Source: Sphingomonadaceae bacterium (GTDB lineage: Bacteria > Pseudomonadota > Alphaproteobacteria > Sphingomonadales > Sphingomonadaceae). Taken from it: a stretch of DNA of 17,867 bases. The stretch is taken from NCBI GenBank assembly GCA_019239785.1, contig JAFAZM010000080.1, positions 1-17,867 of the forward strand, read 5' to 3'. Positions within the stretch are counted from its first letter, which is position 1, and each line of letters begins with the position of its first letter. Position numbers and translations under genes: made by a program. The notes under the pieces are model-generated. The model did not search any database and was not told the DNA's origin. It worked only from the letters and a program-made list of their open reading frames with translations. Positions 1 to 7,245 of this stretch are shown here, in pieces.

Positions 1-411
1 TGGGAATATGCCGCCTTCCTCGCCAATTCCTTCCTGTTCCTGATGATCGGCAATCACGAGGCGCAGCTGCCGCTCGCGCCCCTCGCCGGCATGCTTGCGA
101 TCGTCGTCCTGCTCACCCTCGCCGCCCGCGCTGCCGCAGTCTATCCGATCGCCCTGCTGTTCGCCGGCTCCTCGCTCAGGCTGCCCGCCACCTACCAGCA
201 TGTGCTGGTCTGGGGCGGCCTGCGCGGCGCCGTCGCCCTTGCGCTCGCCTTGGCGGTGCCGGCAAGCATCGCCGAGCAGCAGCAGATCGTCATCCTCACC
301 TTCGGCGTGGTCGCCTTCTCGGTCTTCGCGCAGGGCCTCACCATGCCGCCCTTGCTGCGCCGCTGGCGGCTGACCGCGGACAGCGGCGAACCTTCGGCCG
401 ATGGCCGATAG
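1..411 (+). CDS. CPA1-type Na+/H+ antiporter, C-terminal part (5' truncated by window edge)
   Basis: This is the last 136 residues of a cation:proton antiporter; the reading frame is open from base 1, so the start lies outside the window. The visible part is strongly hydrophobic with several membrane segments. It contains the block VWGGLRGAVALALALAVP, which is characteristic of NhaP/NhaK-like members of the CPA1 family near their last transmembrane helices. These proteins exchange cytoplasmic Na+ (or K+) for H+ in the inner membrane. The short polar tail ends TADSGEPSADGR. The 3' end overlaps the next gene by 11 bases in another frame, so the two are probably co-transcribed. The family call is secure. 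Ion specificity and subfamily cannot be told from this fragment. Confidence 0.85.
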   Translation, partial: WEYAAFLANSFLFLMIGNHEAQLPLAPLAGMLAIVVLLTLAARAAAVYPIALLFAGSSLRLPATYQHVLVWGGLRGAVALALALAVPASIAEQQQIVILTFGVVAFSVFAQGLTMPPLLRRWRLTADSGEPSADGR

Positions 412-1123
412 CCGGCCTGGCTGCAGGCGGATCGTCCTGACCGCCCTGCTTGGGCTGGCCTCTATTCTCTTCGCCGGTCTCGCAATCTGGCAGGTCGAGC
501 GGCGGAGCGAGAAGCTTGCCTTGATCGAAGCGGTCACGCAGCGCCTGCACGCCCCGCCGGCCGCCGCGCCCGGGCCGGCGGACTGGCCGCAAATCACCTC
601 GGCCGGCGATGCCTACCGGCCCGTCCGAATCGGCGGCGTCTTCCTCCACGAACGCGAGACCCTGGTGCAGGCGGCGACCGGGCTCGGTCCCGGCTATTGG
701 GTGCTGACGCCGCTGCGCACCGAGGCCGGCTGGACCGTGCTGGTCAACCGCGGCTTCGTTCCCGCCGACGCCCCCGGCCGCGCGCTCCGCCGCGCCGGCG
801 AGCCCACGGGGCCGGTGACGGTCACCGGCCTGCTGCGCATCACCGAACCGGGCGGCGCCTTCCTCCACGCCAACGATCCAGCCCACGACCGCTGGTACTC
901 CCGCGACGTCGCCGCCATCGCCGCCGCACGTGGCCTCGGCACCGTAGCGCCTTACTTCATCGACGCCGCGGCCGGGCAGGGCGATCCGCACCAGCCGCGG
1001 GGCGGGCTGACCGTGGTCAGCTTCCCCAACAATCACCTGCAATATGCGCTGACCTGGGCCGCGTTGGCGGCGCTGTCCTTGTTCGGCATTGCGAGGACTT
1101 GGTGCCGGAAGGGAGAGCGCTGA
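401..1123 (+). CDS. SURF1/Shy1-family cytochrome oxidase assembly protein
   Basis: A 240-residue SURF1-family protein. These inner-membrane factors assist insertion of heme into subunit I of heme-copper oxidases. The expected architecture is visible: one N-terminal membrane helix (about residues 11-29), a periplasmic domain, and one C-terminal helix (about 214-232). Family motifs present are GLGPGYWVLTPL (near 96), NRGFVP (near 117), WYSRD (near 165) and PNNHLQYALTWAALA (near 209). The ATG at 401 lies inside the upstream antiporter gene, an 11-base overlap. The gene faces the cyoABCD operon tail-to-tail, with a 28-bp palindrome between the two. In Paracoccus denitrificans one SURF1 paralogue serves the heme-A quinol oxidase, so a role in maturing the adjacent oxidase is plausible. 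That link is inference. Confidence 0.9.
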   Translation: MADSRPGCRRIVLTALLGLASILFAGLAIWQVERRSEKLALIEAVTQRLHAPPAAAPGPADWPQITSAGDAYRPVRIGGVFLHERETLVQAATGLGPGYWVLTPLRTEAGWTVLVNRGFVPADAPGRALRRAGEPTGPVTVTGLLRITEPGGAFLHANDPAHDRWYSRDVAAIAAARGLGTVAPYFIDAAAGQGDPHQPRGGLTVVSFPNNHLQYALTWAALAALSLFGIARTWCRKGER

Positions 1124-1130
1124 CCTTTCA

Positions 1131-1158
1131 CGTCATCCCCGCCTTCGCGGGAATGACG
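1131..1158. terminator. Palindrome between convergent surf1 and cyoD
   Basis: Two 12-base arms (CGTCATCCCCGC and GCGGGAATGACG) flank a CTTC loop, with a single mismatch. The hairpin starts 7 bp after the SURF1 stop codon and ends 23 bp before the cyoD stop codon. It is well placed as a bidirectional terminator, although no T-run follows. The CGTCAT...ATGACG ends match other intergenic repeats in this window (5393, 7139, 7708), so it may be a dispersed repeat doing this job. Confidence 0.65.
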
Positions 1159-1181
1159 GTGGGACGCCGCGGCTTCCCCGC

Positions 1182-1595
1182 TTACCGCTGCATCTCCATC
1201 AGCTGGTTCATCGGCATCATGTTGGTTTCGAGATGGTTCATGATCCAGATCGAGCCGAGCACGACCAGGAACACGACCAATATCCCGAAGGCGAGGGCGA
1301 GGACGTTGTTGGTGTTGTCCGGGCCGGTGGTGATGTGGAGGAAGAAGACCAAATGGACGCCCATCTGGGCGATGGCGAGCACGATCAGGGCGACCGGGAT
1401 CGCCGGGCCGTAGATCAGGTGCGTGCTTGCGAGGATGAAGGCGGCGACGGTCAGGATTACCGAGAAGCCGAGGCCCAGGTTCGAGTTCAGGATCACATGG
1501 CCGGCATCCTCGACCGGCTCGTCGCCCGGGGCATGGTCCTCGCGATGGTCGAGCGCGCCGGTATAATCCTTGGGATCGTATTCGAGCCGGCTCAT
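1182..1595 (-). CDS. cyoD: Quinol oxidase subunit IV (CyoD family)
   Basis: A 137-residue small subunit of the cytochrome bo3-type quinol oxidase. About 35 charged, acidic N-terminal residues precede three membrane helices (about 40-58, 66-88 and 97-118). The family signature MGVHLVFFLHI is present in the second helix. It is about 28 residues longer than the E. coli protein (109), mostly from the N-terminal tail and a Met-rich C-terminal tail. The start is fixed by an ATGA overlap (1592-1595) with the cyoC stop, which implies translational coupling. It is the last gene of cyoABCD. No cyoE-like heme O synthase gene follows, unlike in E. coli. Confidence 0.93.
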   Translation of the reverse strand: MSRLEYDPKDYTGALDHREDHAPGDEPVEDAGHVILNSNLGLGFSVILTVAAFILASTHLIYGPAIPVALIVLAIAQMGVHLVFFLHITTGPDNTNNVLALAFGILVVFLVVLGSIWIMNHLETNMMPMNQLMEMQR

Positions 1596-2287
1596 GCCAC
1601 TGCTCCCATCAGGTAGACGATGGTGAAGATGCCGATCCAGACGATGTCCAGCGCATGCCAGAACAGGTTGAAGCAGATCAGCCGGTGGACGATCTCCGGC
1701 CGGAAGCCCTTGAGCTGGACCTGTGCCATCATCGTCAGCAGCCACATCCCGGCCAGCGTCACATGCACGCCGTGCAGCCCGACCAGGCCGAAGAAGGCGC
1801 TGAGGAAGCCGCTGCGCTGCGGGACGATGCCGCGGCCGGCGAGGTCGACGAACTCGAGCAGCTCGAGCCCGACGAAGATCAGGCCCAGCAGGCCGGTGAC
1901 CAGCAGGAAGACCTGGGTCCAGAGCTTGGAGCGGGCATTGGTCGCGGCGAAAGAGAGGCCGCACGTATAGCTCGACAGCAGTAGGGCGCCGGTCTCCCAG
2001 CCGACCCGGTGCATGTCGACCAGCTCGCTCACCCCCGGCCCGCCGGCGGTCGCGCCCCGCTGCACCGCGAAGGCCGCGAAGAAGGCGGAGAACATCACGA
2101 TGTCGCTGAGCAGGAAGATCCAGAAGCCGTAGCCGACGATGACCCTCTTGGTCGCCGGCCCGGTCGTGCCGTGGCCGATGCCCTCGATCGTCTCGTGCGC
2201 GTGCGGGTCGCGATGGCCGAGCCGGTGCGGGTCCTCGCGGACGCGCCGGACCGTCTCGGCGGCGGCGGGCAGCGGGAAGTCGGTCAT
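1592..2287 (-). CDS. cyoC: Quinol oxidase subunit III (CyoC family)
   Basis: A 231-residue subunit III of the heme-copper quinol oxidase. It has five membrane segments after a hydrophilic, His-rich N-terminus of about 48 residues. Recognisable family blocks are VGYGFWIFLLSDIVMFSAFFAAFAV, split here as GYGFWIFLLSD and MFSAFFAAFA (about 51-73), GLHGVHVTLAGMWLL (near 165), and HRLICFNLFWHALDIVWIGIFTIVYL at the C-terminus, recognisable from NLFWHALDIVWI. I chose the ATG at 2287 because it overlaps the cyoB stop as ATGA (2284-2287), the same coupling seen at the cyoC/cyoD junction. Upstream in-frame codons belong to cyoB. E. coli CyoC has 204 residues; the extra length is the N-terminal tail. Confidence 0.94.
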   Translation of the reverse strand: MTDFPLPAAAETVRRVREDPHRLGHRDPHAHETIEGIGHGTTGPATKRVIVGYGFWIFLLSDIVMFSAFFAAFAVQRGATAGGPGVSELVDMHRVGWETGALLLSSYTCGLSFAATNARSKLWTQVFLLVTGLLGLIFVGLELLEFVDLAGRGIVPQRSGFLSAFFGLVGLHGVHVTLAGMWLLTMMAQVQLKGFRPEIVHRLICFNLFWHALDIVWIGIFTIVYLMGAVA

Positions 2288-4305
2288 GCCGGCGCCCCCT
2301 CGGGCTGCTCCGGTATCTGGTCGAGCAGGGCCTGGCGCGCAGCCCGGCGCGCCCGGTCGACCCGCGCCACCTCCTCGGCCGGCACCCAATATTCATGCAC
2401 GTCGCGCCAGGCGAAGACGACGAAGCCGGCGAGCGCGCCGACGAACCCAAGCCCCGCCAGCCACCAGATCTGCCAGATCAGGGCGAAGCCGAACATCGTC
2501 GCGAACACCGCGGTGTAGAAGCCGACCGGCGAGTTCACCGGCATGTGGATCGGCTCATATTTGGGCTCGGGGCCGAGCCGCTGGGATTCGATCGCGGCGA
2601 GCTTGATCCCCCAATAGGCCTCCTCGCCCTCGACGTTCGGCGTGGTCGCGAAGTTGAAGAAGGGCGCCGGCGACGGCGTTGCCCATTCGAGGCTGCGTCC
2701 GTCCCAGGGATCGCCGGACGTGTCGCGCAGCCTGTCGCGCTGCAGGATCGAGACCACCAGCATGATGATCTGGCAGGCGGCGCCGACCACGAGGATGGCG
2801 ACGCCGAACGCCGAGATTTGCAGCATCGGCCCCCATTCCGGGATGTTCACATGCTGCAGCCGCCGGGTCATGCCCTCCAGGCCAAGGATGTAGAGCGGCG
2901 TGAAGGTGACCCAGAAGCCGATGAAGGAGAACCAGAAGGCGGCGGCGCCCCAGCCGGGATGGAGGCGGAAGCCGAACGCCTTGGGGAACCAGTAATCGAG
3001 CGCGGCGAACAAAGCGAAGACCACGCCGCCGACGATCACGTTATGAAAATGGGCGACCAGGAACATCGAATTGTGGACGAGGAAATCGGCCGGCGGCACT
3101 GCCAGCAGCACGCCGGTCATGCCGCCGATCACGAAGGTGAAGATGAAGCCAAGCGACCAGAGCATCGGCACGCTGAACCGCACCCGGCCGCCATACATGG
3201 TGAAGATCCAATTATAGACCTTCACGCCGGTGCCGACCGCGATCACGCTGCTTGCGATCCCGAAGAAGGTGTTGACCGCAGGCCCGGCGCCCATCGTGAA
3301 GAAATGGTGCAGCCACACCATCAGCGAGACGATGCAGATGAACAGGGTCGCGGCGACCATCGAGCGGTAGCCGAACAGGGGCTTGCCCGAGAAGGTCGAG
3401 AAGATCTCGGAGAAGATGCCGAAGCAGGGCAGCACCAATATGTAGACCTCCGGATGCCCCCAGGCCCAGATCAGGTTCACGAACATCATCGGGTTGCCGC
3501 CGGCGTCGCCGGTGAAATAATGCCAGCCGACGAAGCGGTCGAGGCTGAGCATCGCCAAGGTCGCGGTGAGGATCGGGAAGACGGCGACGATCAGCAGGCT
3601 GGCGGCGAGCGTGGTCCAGCAGAACATCGGCATGCGCAGGTACGACATGCCGGGGCAGCGCATCTTCAGCACCGTGGTGACGAAGTTGATCCCGGTCATC
3701 AACGTGCCGACGCCGGCGATCTGGATCGCCCAGAGATAATAATCGACGCCGACGCCGGGCGAATAGCCGGCCTCGCTCAGCGGCGGATAGGGCAGCCAGC
3801 CGGTGCGGGCGAACTCGCCGATGAAGAGCGAGACGTTGACCAGCAGGAAGCCGGAGGCGCTCAGCCACAGGCTGACCGAGTTCATCGTCGGGAAGGCGAC
3901 GTCGCGGACGCCGAGCTGGAGCGGCGTCACGAAGTTCATGAAACCGATCACCAGTGGCATCGCCGCGAAGAAGATCATGATCGTCCCGTGCGCCGAGAAG
4001 ATCTGGTTGTAATGTTCGGGCGGCAGGTAGCCCTGGCTGCCGCCGACCGCGATCGCCTGCTGGGTGCGCATCATGATCGCGTCGGCGAAGCCGCGGGCAA
4101 GCCCCAGCACGCCCAGCAATATGTACATGATGCCGATCCGTTTGTGGTCGACGCTGGTGATCCACTCTGTCCAGAGATAGGGCCACCAACCCTTGTACGT
4201 GACCAGGCCGAGCAGGCCGGCACCGATCAGGATCAGCACGGCGACGGTGATCAGCGGGATCGGCTGGTCCCAGGGAATGGCCGACCAGCTCAGCTTACCG
4301 AACAT
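2284..4305 (-). CDS. cyoB: Quinol oxidase subunit I (CyoB family)
   Basis: The 673-residue catalytic subunit of a heme-copper quinol oxidase, which reduces O2 to water while pumping protons. All key residues fall at the same numbers as in the E. coli enzyme: H106 and H421 (low-spin heme), H419 (high-spin heme), and H284, H333, H334 (CuB). The His-Tyr pair partner is Y288 (AWGHPEVYIL). Proton channels have D135 (D-channel entry), E286 and K362. The quinol-site residues R71, D75 and H98 are present (RGFADAI; PPEHYNQIF). This supports quinol rather than cytochrome c as donor. It starts 4 bp after the cyoA stop region and ends in an ATGA overlap with cyoC. Whether the high-spin heme is O or A cannot be read from the sequence. 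Confidence 0.97.
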   Translation of the reverse strand: MFGKLSWSAIPWDQPIPLITVAVLILIGAGLLGLVTYKGWWPYLWTEWITSVDHKRIGIMYILLGVLGLARGFADAIMMRTQQAIAVGGSQGYLPPEHYNQIFSAHGTIMIFFAAMPLVIGFMNFVTPLQLGVRDVAFPTMNSVSLWLSASGFLLVNVSLFIGEFARTGWLPYPPLSEAGYSPGVGVDYYLWAIQIAGVGTLMTGINFVTTVLKMRCPGMSYLRMPMFCWTTLAASLLIVAVFPILTATLAMLSLDRFVGWHYFTGDAGGNPMMFVNLIWAWGHPEVYILVLPCFGIFSEIFSTFSGKPLFGYRSMVAATLFICIVSLMVWLHHFFTMGAGPAVNTFFGIASSVIAVGTGVKVYNWIFTMYGGRVRFSVPMLWSLGFIFTFVIGGMTGVLLAVPPADFLVHNSMFLVAHFHNVIVGGVVFALFAALDYWFPKAFGFRLHPGWGAAAFWFSFIGFWVTFTPLYILGLEGMTRRLQHVNIPEWGPMLQISAFGVAILVVGAACQIIMLVVSILQRDRLRDTSGDPWDGRSLEWATPSPAPFFNFATTPNVEGEEAYWGIKLAAIESQRLGPEPKYEPIHMPVNSPVGFYTAVFATMFGFALIWQIWWLAGLGFVGALAGFVVFAWRDVHEYWVPAEEVARVDRARRAARQALLDQIPEQPEGAPA

Positions 4306-4308
4306 CGT

Positions 4309-5253
4309 TCACTGCCTCCCTGCCGGCGTGACTTCGCGTCCCGCATGCTCCTCATTGCCCGGCTCGGGGCCCGGCGCCGGCGGGATCTGCTGGGTCGAGA
4401 TGGCCTGGAACAGAGTCGGGTCGACCGCGCGGAAGGCCGCTGGCGGGTTCCGGTGGCTCTGCCGCGCGAGCAGCGCATAAGCCGGCCGGTCCAGGATCGG
4501 GCCTGCGCCGCGCACGCTTTGCGTCCAGGCCGCGAATTCGGCCGGCGGCACGCTACGCACCTGGAACTGCATGTCGGAGAAGCCGTCGCCGCTGAACTGG
4601 GCGGACTGGCCCAGCATCGTCTCGGGCCGGTCCGCCCGCAAATGGAGCTGCGAAACCATGCCCGGCATGGCGTAGACCATCGAGCCCATCCGGGGCACGA
4701 AGAAGACGTTGAACACGCTCCCCGAGGTGATCGAGAAATGGACCGGCGTGCCCGCGGGGACGACCAGCTGGTTGACGGTCGCGATCCCCTCCCGCGGGTA
4801 GATGAACAGCCATTTCCAGTCGAGCGAGACGACCTGGACCTCGAGCGGCGGCGCCGGCGACTCGATCGGCCGGAACGGATCGAGCTGGTAGGAGCCGATC
4901 CAGATCACGCCGCCGAGGAACATGATGGTGAGGATCGGGATCGACCAGACCACCGCCTCGATCCGGCCGGAAAAGGCCCAGTAAGGGAGATATTCCGCCT
5001 TCGTGTTCGAGGCCCGGTAGCGCCAGGCGATCCAGAAAGCGAGCAGGATGGTCGGGATTACGATCGCAAGCATGATGATCGTTGCGTCGATCAGGATCTT
5101 GCTGTCGTCGGCGGCGACCGGGCCGACCGGCGCGAAGGGATTGAGCGCGTCGCTGGAGCAGGAGCAGGTTGCCAGCGCCAGCACCGCGAGGGTCGCCGCC
5201 CGGCCCAGGGGGCGTTCCGCTGCTCTCGACCTGGAGGAAGGACACTGGCGCAT
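4309..5253 (-). CDS. cyoA: Quinol oxidase subunit II (CyoA family)
   Basis: A 314-residue subunit II, close to the 315 of E. coli CyoA. The N-terminus is a signal-like segment (GRAATLAVLALATCSCSS) with two candidate lipidation cysteines, but neither has a perfect lipobox because Thr or Ser precedes the Cys. Two membrane helices follow (about 56-80 and 97-119), then a periplasmic cupredoxin domain. The CuA ligands of cytochrome c oxidases are absent: the corresponding loop reads GQSAQFSGDGFSDMQF, without cysteines. This is the expected state for a quinol oxidase. I chose the ATG at 5253 because it gives the family length and follows a purine-rich AAAGGGGGG. The frame stays open further upstream but that part is not family-like. 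Confidence 0.94.
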   Translation of the reverse strand: MRQCPSSRSRAAERPLGRAATLAVLALATCSCSSDALNPFAPVGPVAADDSKILIDATIIMLAIVIPTILLAFWIAWRYRASNTKAEYLPYWAFSGRIEAVVWSIPILTIMFLGGVIWIGSYQLDPFRPIESPAPPLEVQVVSLDWKWLFIYPREGIATVNQLVVPAGTPVHFSITSGSVFNVFFVPRMGSMVYAMPGMVSQLHLRADRPETMLGQSAQFSGDGFSDMQFQVRSVPPAEFAAWTQSVRGAGPILDRPAYALLARQSHRNPPAAFRAVDPTLFQAISTQQIPPAPGPEPGNEEHAGREVTPAGRQ

Positions 5254-5526
5254 GGGCCCCCCTTTGGAGGCCGAAAGCCCAGCGCCCAAGTCGGGGTCCT
5301 TGTCAAGGTTCCGGGCACTGTGCATTGGTATAGGTAGGTCCGATGACGGGGGCTTGGTGCCGGCAATTTCGCCCGGGACGCCAAGCCCCAACCGTCACCC
5401 CGGCGAAGGCCGGGTCTCGTGGAGACACCCGTGTCCTTCGTTATGGAGGCCCCGGCCTTCGCCGGGGTGACGAGGCGTGGACGTCGGGCGCAGCGAGGCG
5501 CGCCGGGCCGCCTGCCTCCACGCAGC
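5254..5526. other. Gene-free region upstream of cyoA; presumed cyo promoter region
   Basis: I find no credible gene here. On the minus strand this must carry the cyoABCD promoter. A TTGACA hexamer lies at 5306-5301 within an 11-bp palindrome (CCTTG-T-CAAGG, 5298-5308), but no matching -10 hexamer is visible at 16-18 bp. A second inverted repeat has perfect 9-bp arms, GGGGCTTGG at 5349-5357 and CCAAGCCCC at 5381-5389, separated by 23 bp. The rest is occupied by the long inverted repeat annotated at 5393-5472. Confidence 0.5.
5393..5472. repeat. Intergenic inverted repeat with perfect 22-bp arms
   Basis: The arms at 5393-5414 and 5451-5472 are exact reverse complements over 22 bases. They start CGTCACCCCGG and end CCGGGGTGACG. 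The 36-bp centre itself contains short hairpins (TCTC/GAGA and GACAC-CC-GTGTC). The ends resemble the CGTCA-ended palindromes at 1131, 7139 and 7708, which suggests one family of dispersed repeats. It lies 140 bp upstream of the cyoA start. Confidence 0.8.
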
Positions 5527-5634
5527 CTGGAGCGGTTTGTGATCTGATTGCATCAGATCAACCGCTCCAGCTTCTTGTTCTGCCGCGATTTCCGAGTCGT
5601 CAGATCATTTCAATCTGACTGGAAATCGCTCTAG
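5527..5634. repeat. 108-bp nested palindromic element (MITE-like or REP-like)
   Basis: Two adjacent hairpins form this unit. The first (5527-5570) pairs CTGGAGCGGTT with AACCGCTCCAG and, inside, GATCTGA with TCAGATC. The second (5585-5629) pairs GCGATTTCC with GGAAATCGC and, inside, TCAGAT with ATCTGA. The outermost 12 bases are also related as inverted repeats: CTGGAGCGGTTT against AAATCGCTCTAG, with two mismatches. The right end contains the TAG stop codon of the adjacent exporter gene. No target-site duplication was established. Confidence 0.75.
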
Positions 5635-6527
5635 GCCGGCTGCAGCTGCTCCTCGACCGCCGGTCCCTTCGCCCCCATCGCCGCGCCGACCGAGGCGCAG
5701 ACGACCAGCCCGATCGCCAGCCACTGCCCAAGCGAGAGCATCTCGCCGAGCAGCACCAGCCCCATCAGTGCCCCGACCGCCGGCTCGGCGCTGAGCAGGG
5801 TGCCGAACGTGTTCGACGGCAGCCGGCTCAGCGCCACGATCTCGAGCCCATAGGGGATCGCGCTCGACAGGATTCCGACCGCGAGCCCGAGCGCAAGCAC
5901 TTCGGGGCGCAGCAAAGCCGTGCCCGCATGCACCATCCCGACCGGCGCCGCGAGCAAGGCGGCGATGAGCATGCCGCCGGCCGCCGCCGCCGGCCCATGC
6001 GCCTGCCCGGCCCGCTTGCCGACGAGGATGTAGGCGGCCCAGCAGGCTCCCGCGAACAGAGCCAAGGCGACGCCGCGACCATCGAGCTGCGCCGCGCCCT
6101 GCCGCAGCGGCAGGAGCAGCGCCAGACCCGCGGCGGCGAGCCCGACCCACAGGAAGTCGGCCTTGCGCCGCGAGGTCAGCACGGCCACCGCCAGCGGCCC
6201 GGTGAACTCGATCGCGATCGCAAGGCCGAGCGGGATGTAGCTCAGCGCCTTGTAGAAGCTCAGGTTCATCGCCCCGAGCACCACGCCGTAGGCGAGCAGC
6301 GACCGCCAGCCGGCGCTCATCCTGACGCGCCAGGGCCGGAAGATCGCCGACAGCACCACGGCGCCGACGATCAGCCGCACCGCGGTCGCGCCTTCCGGCC
6401 CGACCATCGGGAACAGGCCCTTGGCGAAGGACGCGCCCACGGTGACGGAGACGAGCGATAAAGCGAGCGCGCCGATGGCGAAGAGGTCGGTGCGCGCGCC
6501 GGCGCGCTGCAGAGCGATGGCGTTCAT
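5631..6527 (-). CDS. rhtA: EamA/DMT-superfamily exporter, RhtA-like
   Basis: A 298-residue inner-membrane exporter of the EamA (DMT) superfamily with about ten predicted helices in two EamA repeats. It closely resembles E. coli RhtA, the threonine/homoserine exporter, along its length: GASFAKGLFPMVG (32-44), AIEFTGPLAVAVLTSRR (near 105), ACWAAYILVGKRAG (near 160), LSSAIPYGLEIVALSRLPSNTFG (split as LSSAIPYGLEI and LSRLPSNTFG) and LLSAEPAVGAL. The start at 6527 gives the family length. It is divergent from an Lrp/AsnC regulator 110 bp away, a common arrangement for amino-acid exporters. Its TAG stop lies inside the palindromic element at 5527-5634. Substrate is inferred from similarity only. 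Confidence 0.88.
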   Translation of the reverse strand: MNAIALQRAGARTDLFAIGALALSLVSVTVGASFAKGLFPMVGPEGATAVRLIVGAVVLSAIFRPWRVRMSAGWRSLLAYGVVLGAMNLSFYKALSYIPLGLAIAIEFTGPLAVAVLTSRRKADFLWVGLAAAGLALLLPLRQGAAQLDGRGVALALFAGACWAAYILVGKRAGQAHGPAAAAGGMLIAALLAAPVGMVHAGTALLRPEVLALGLAVGILSSAIPYGLEIVALSRLPSNTFGTLLSAEPAVGALMGLVLLGEMLSLGQWLAIGLVVCASVGAAMGAKGPAVEEQLQPA

Positions 6528-6607
6528 GGGATCAACTCGGGCATCGTGTGTCGAGGCGGGGATGTAACGAAGCCGCCGGATAAGTGCGCTCGATTTTGAC
6601 GCTGCGG

Positions 6608-6622
6608 CGATAAACTTTATCG
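6608..6622. promoter_or_regulatory. 15-bp palindrome between rhtA and the Lrp-type gene; candidate operator
   Basis: CGATAAA-C-TTTATCG is a perfect 7-bp inverted repeat around one base, AT-rich against a very GC-rich background. It ends 15 bp before the regulator start codon. Lrp/AsnC proteins bind AT-rich palindromes of about this size, often in the intergenic region shared with a divergent target. A TTGACG hexamer at 6596-6601 just upstream could be a -35 element, but no good -10 is visible. The operator role is inferred. Confidence 0.5.
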
Positions 6623-6637
6623 GCTAAGCCGCGCCCC

Positions 6638-7120
6638 ATGAGACGGCACGAAAAACTGGACGAGTTCGATCTGAGGCTGCTCGAGCTGTTGCAGGCGGAC
6701 GCGCAGCGGCCGGTGCCGGCTTTGGCCGAGGCGGTCGGCCTGTCTGCGCCGGCCTGCTACCGCCGGATCAGGCGGCTGCGCGAAACCGGCGCGATCGCGC
6801 GCGAAGTGGCCGTGGTTAGCCCGCGCACGCTCGGCTGGCCGCTGTCGATGCTCCTGCTCGTCACCCTCGAGCGCGAGGGCGCCCGCACCGTCGACGAGAT
6901 GATGCGCGTGCTCCAGGACGTCCCCGAGGTGATCGAGGCCTGGAACGTCACCGGCGACACCGACTTCGTCGTCCGCATGGTCGCCCGCGACATGGAAAGC
7001 TACGACGAGCTCGCCCGCCGCCTCTTTGCCGCCGACGAACGCGTGCGCGGGTTCCAGACCCTGGTGGTGATCCGCCAGGTCAAGGAGCGGAGCCCGATTC
7101 CCGTGGCCTGGGAAAGGTGA
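6638..7120 (+). CDS. Lrp/AsnC-family transcriptional regulator
   Basis: A 160-residue regulator. Residues 7-60 form the AsnC-type winged helix-turn-helix (LDEFDLRLLELLQADAQRP, then LAEAVGLSAPACYRRIRRLRETGAI). Residues 70-150 form the RAM/ligand-binding domain, with the typical GDTDFVVRMVARDMESYDEL. Such proteins sense amino acids and form dimers to octamers. The start is placed by family length; no clear Shine-Dalgarno precedes it (CCGCGCCCC-ATG), so translation initiation may be weak or leaderless. The gene is divergent from the RhtA-like exporter and is its likely regulator, through the palindrome at 6608-6622. Confidence 0.93.
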   Translation: MRRHEKLDEFDLRLLELLQADAQRPVPALAEAVGLSAPACYRRIRRLRETGAIAREVAVVSPRTLGWPLSMLLLVTLEREGARTVDEMMRVLQDVPEVIEAWNVTGDTDFVVRMVARDMESYDELARRLFAADERVRGFQTLVVIRQVKERSPIPVAWER

Positions 7121-7138
7121 GGACCGCTGCTCGCGCAA

Positions 7139-7224
7139 CGTCATCCCGGACTTGATCCGGGATCCATCTTCCCTTCACGCACCTCCGGGAAGAAGGGGGA
7201 TGCTGAATCAAGTTCAGCATGACG
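7139..7224 (+). repeat. Dispersed repeat, copy A (downstream of sugE)
   Basis: The element starts CGTCATCCCGGACTTG, contains the hairpin CCCGGA-CTTGA-TCCGGG, and ends with the hairpin TGCTGAA-TCAAG-TTCAGCA followed by TGACG. A related copy in the same orientation lies at 7708-7824. The two share the left 16 bases, then ATCCGGGATCCAT, and the right 22 bases starting GGATGCTGAATC. It lies 18 bp after the regulator gene and 21 bp past the sugE stop codon. It could serve as terminator for both. Confidence 0.75.
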
Positions 7225-7245
7225 GAGAGCGGGGTCGGAGGGTCC

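Noticed and set aside
5278..5306. TTGACA on the minus strand as the cyoA promoter
   Set aside because: The hexamer is perfect, but the bases 17 bp downstream read GCTGGG, not a -10 element, so I do not annotate a promoter.
2395..5337. A very long open frame on the + strand (about 980 codons) opposite cyoB and cyoA
   Set aside because: It is antisense to two unmistakable oxidase genes and its translation is a low-complexity D/H/R/E-rich product typical of a GC-rich shadow frame.
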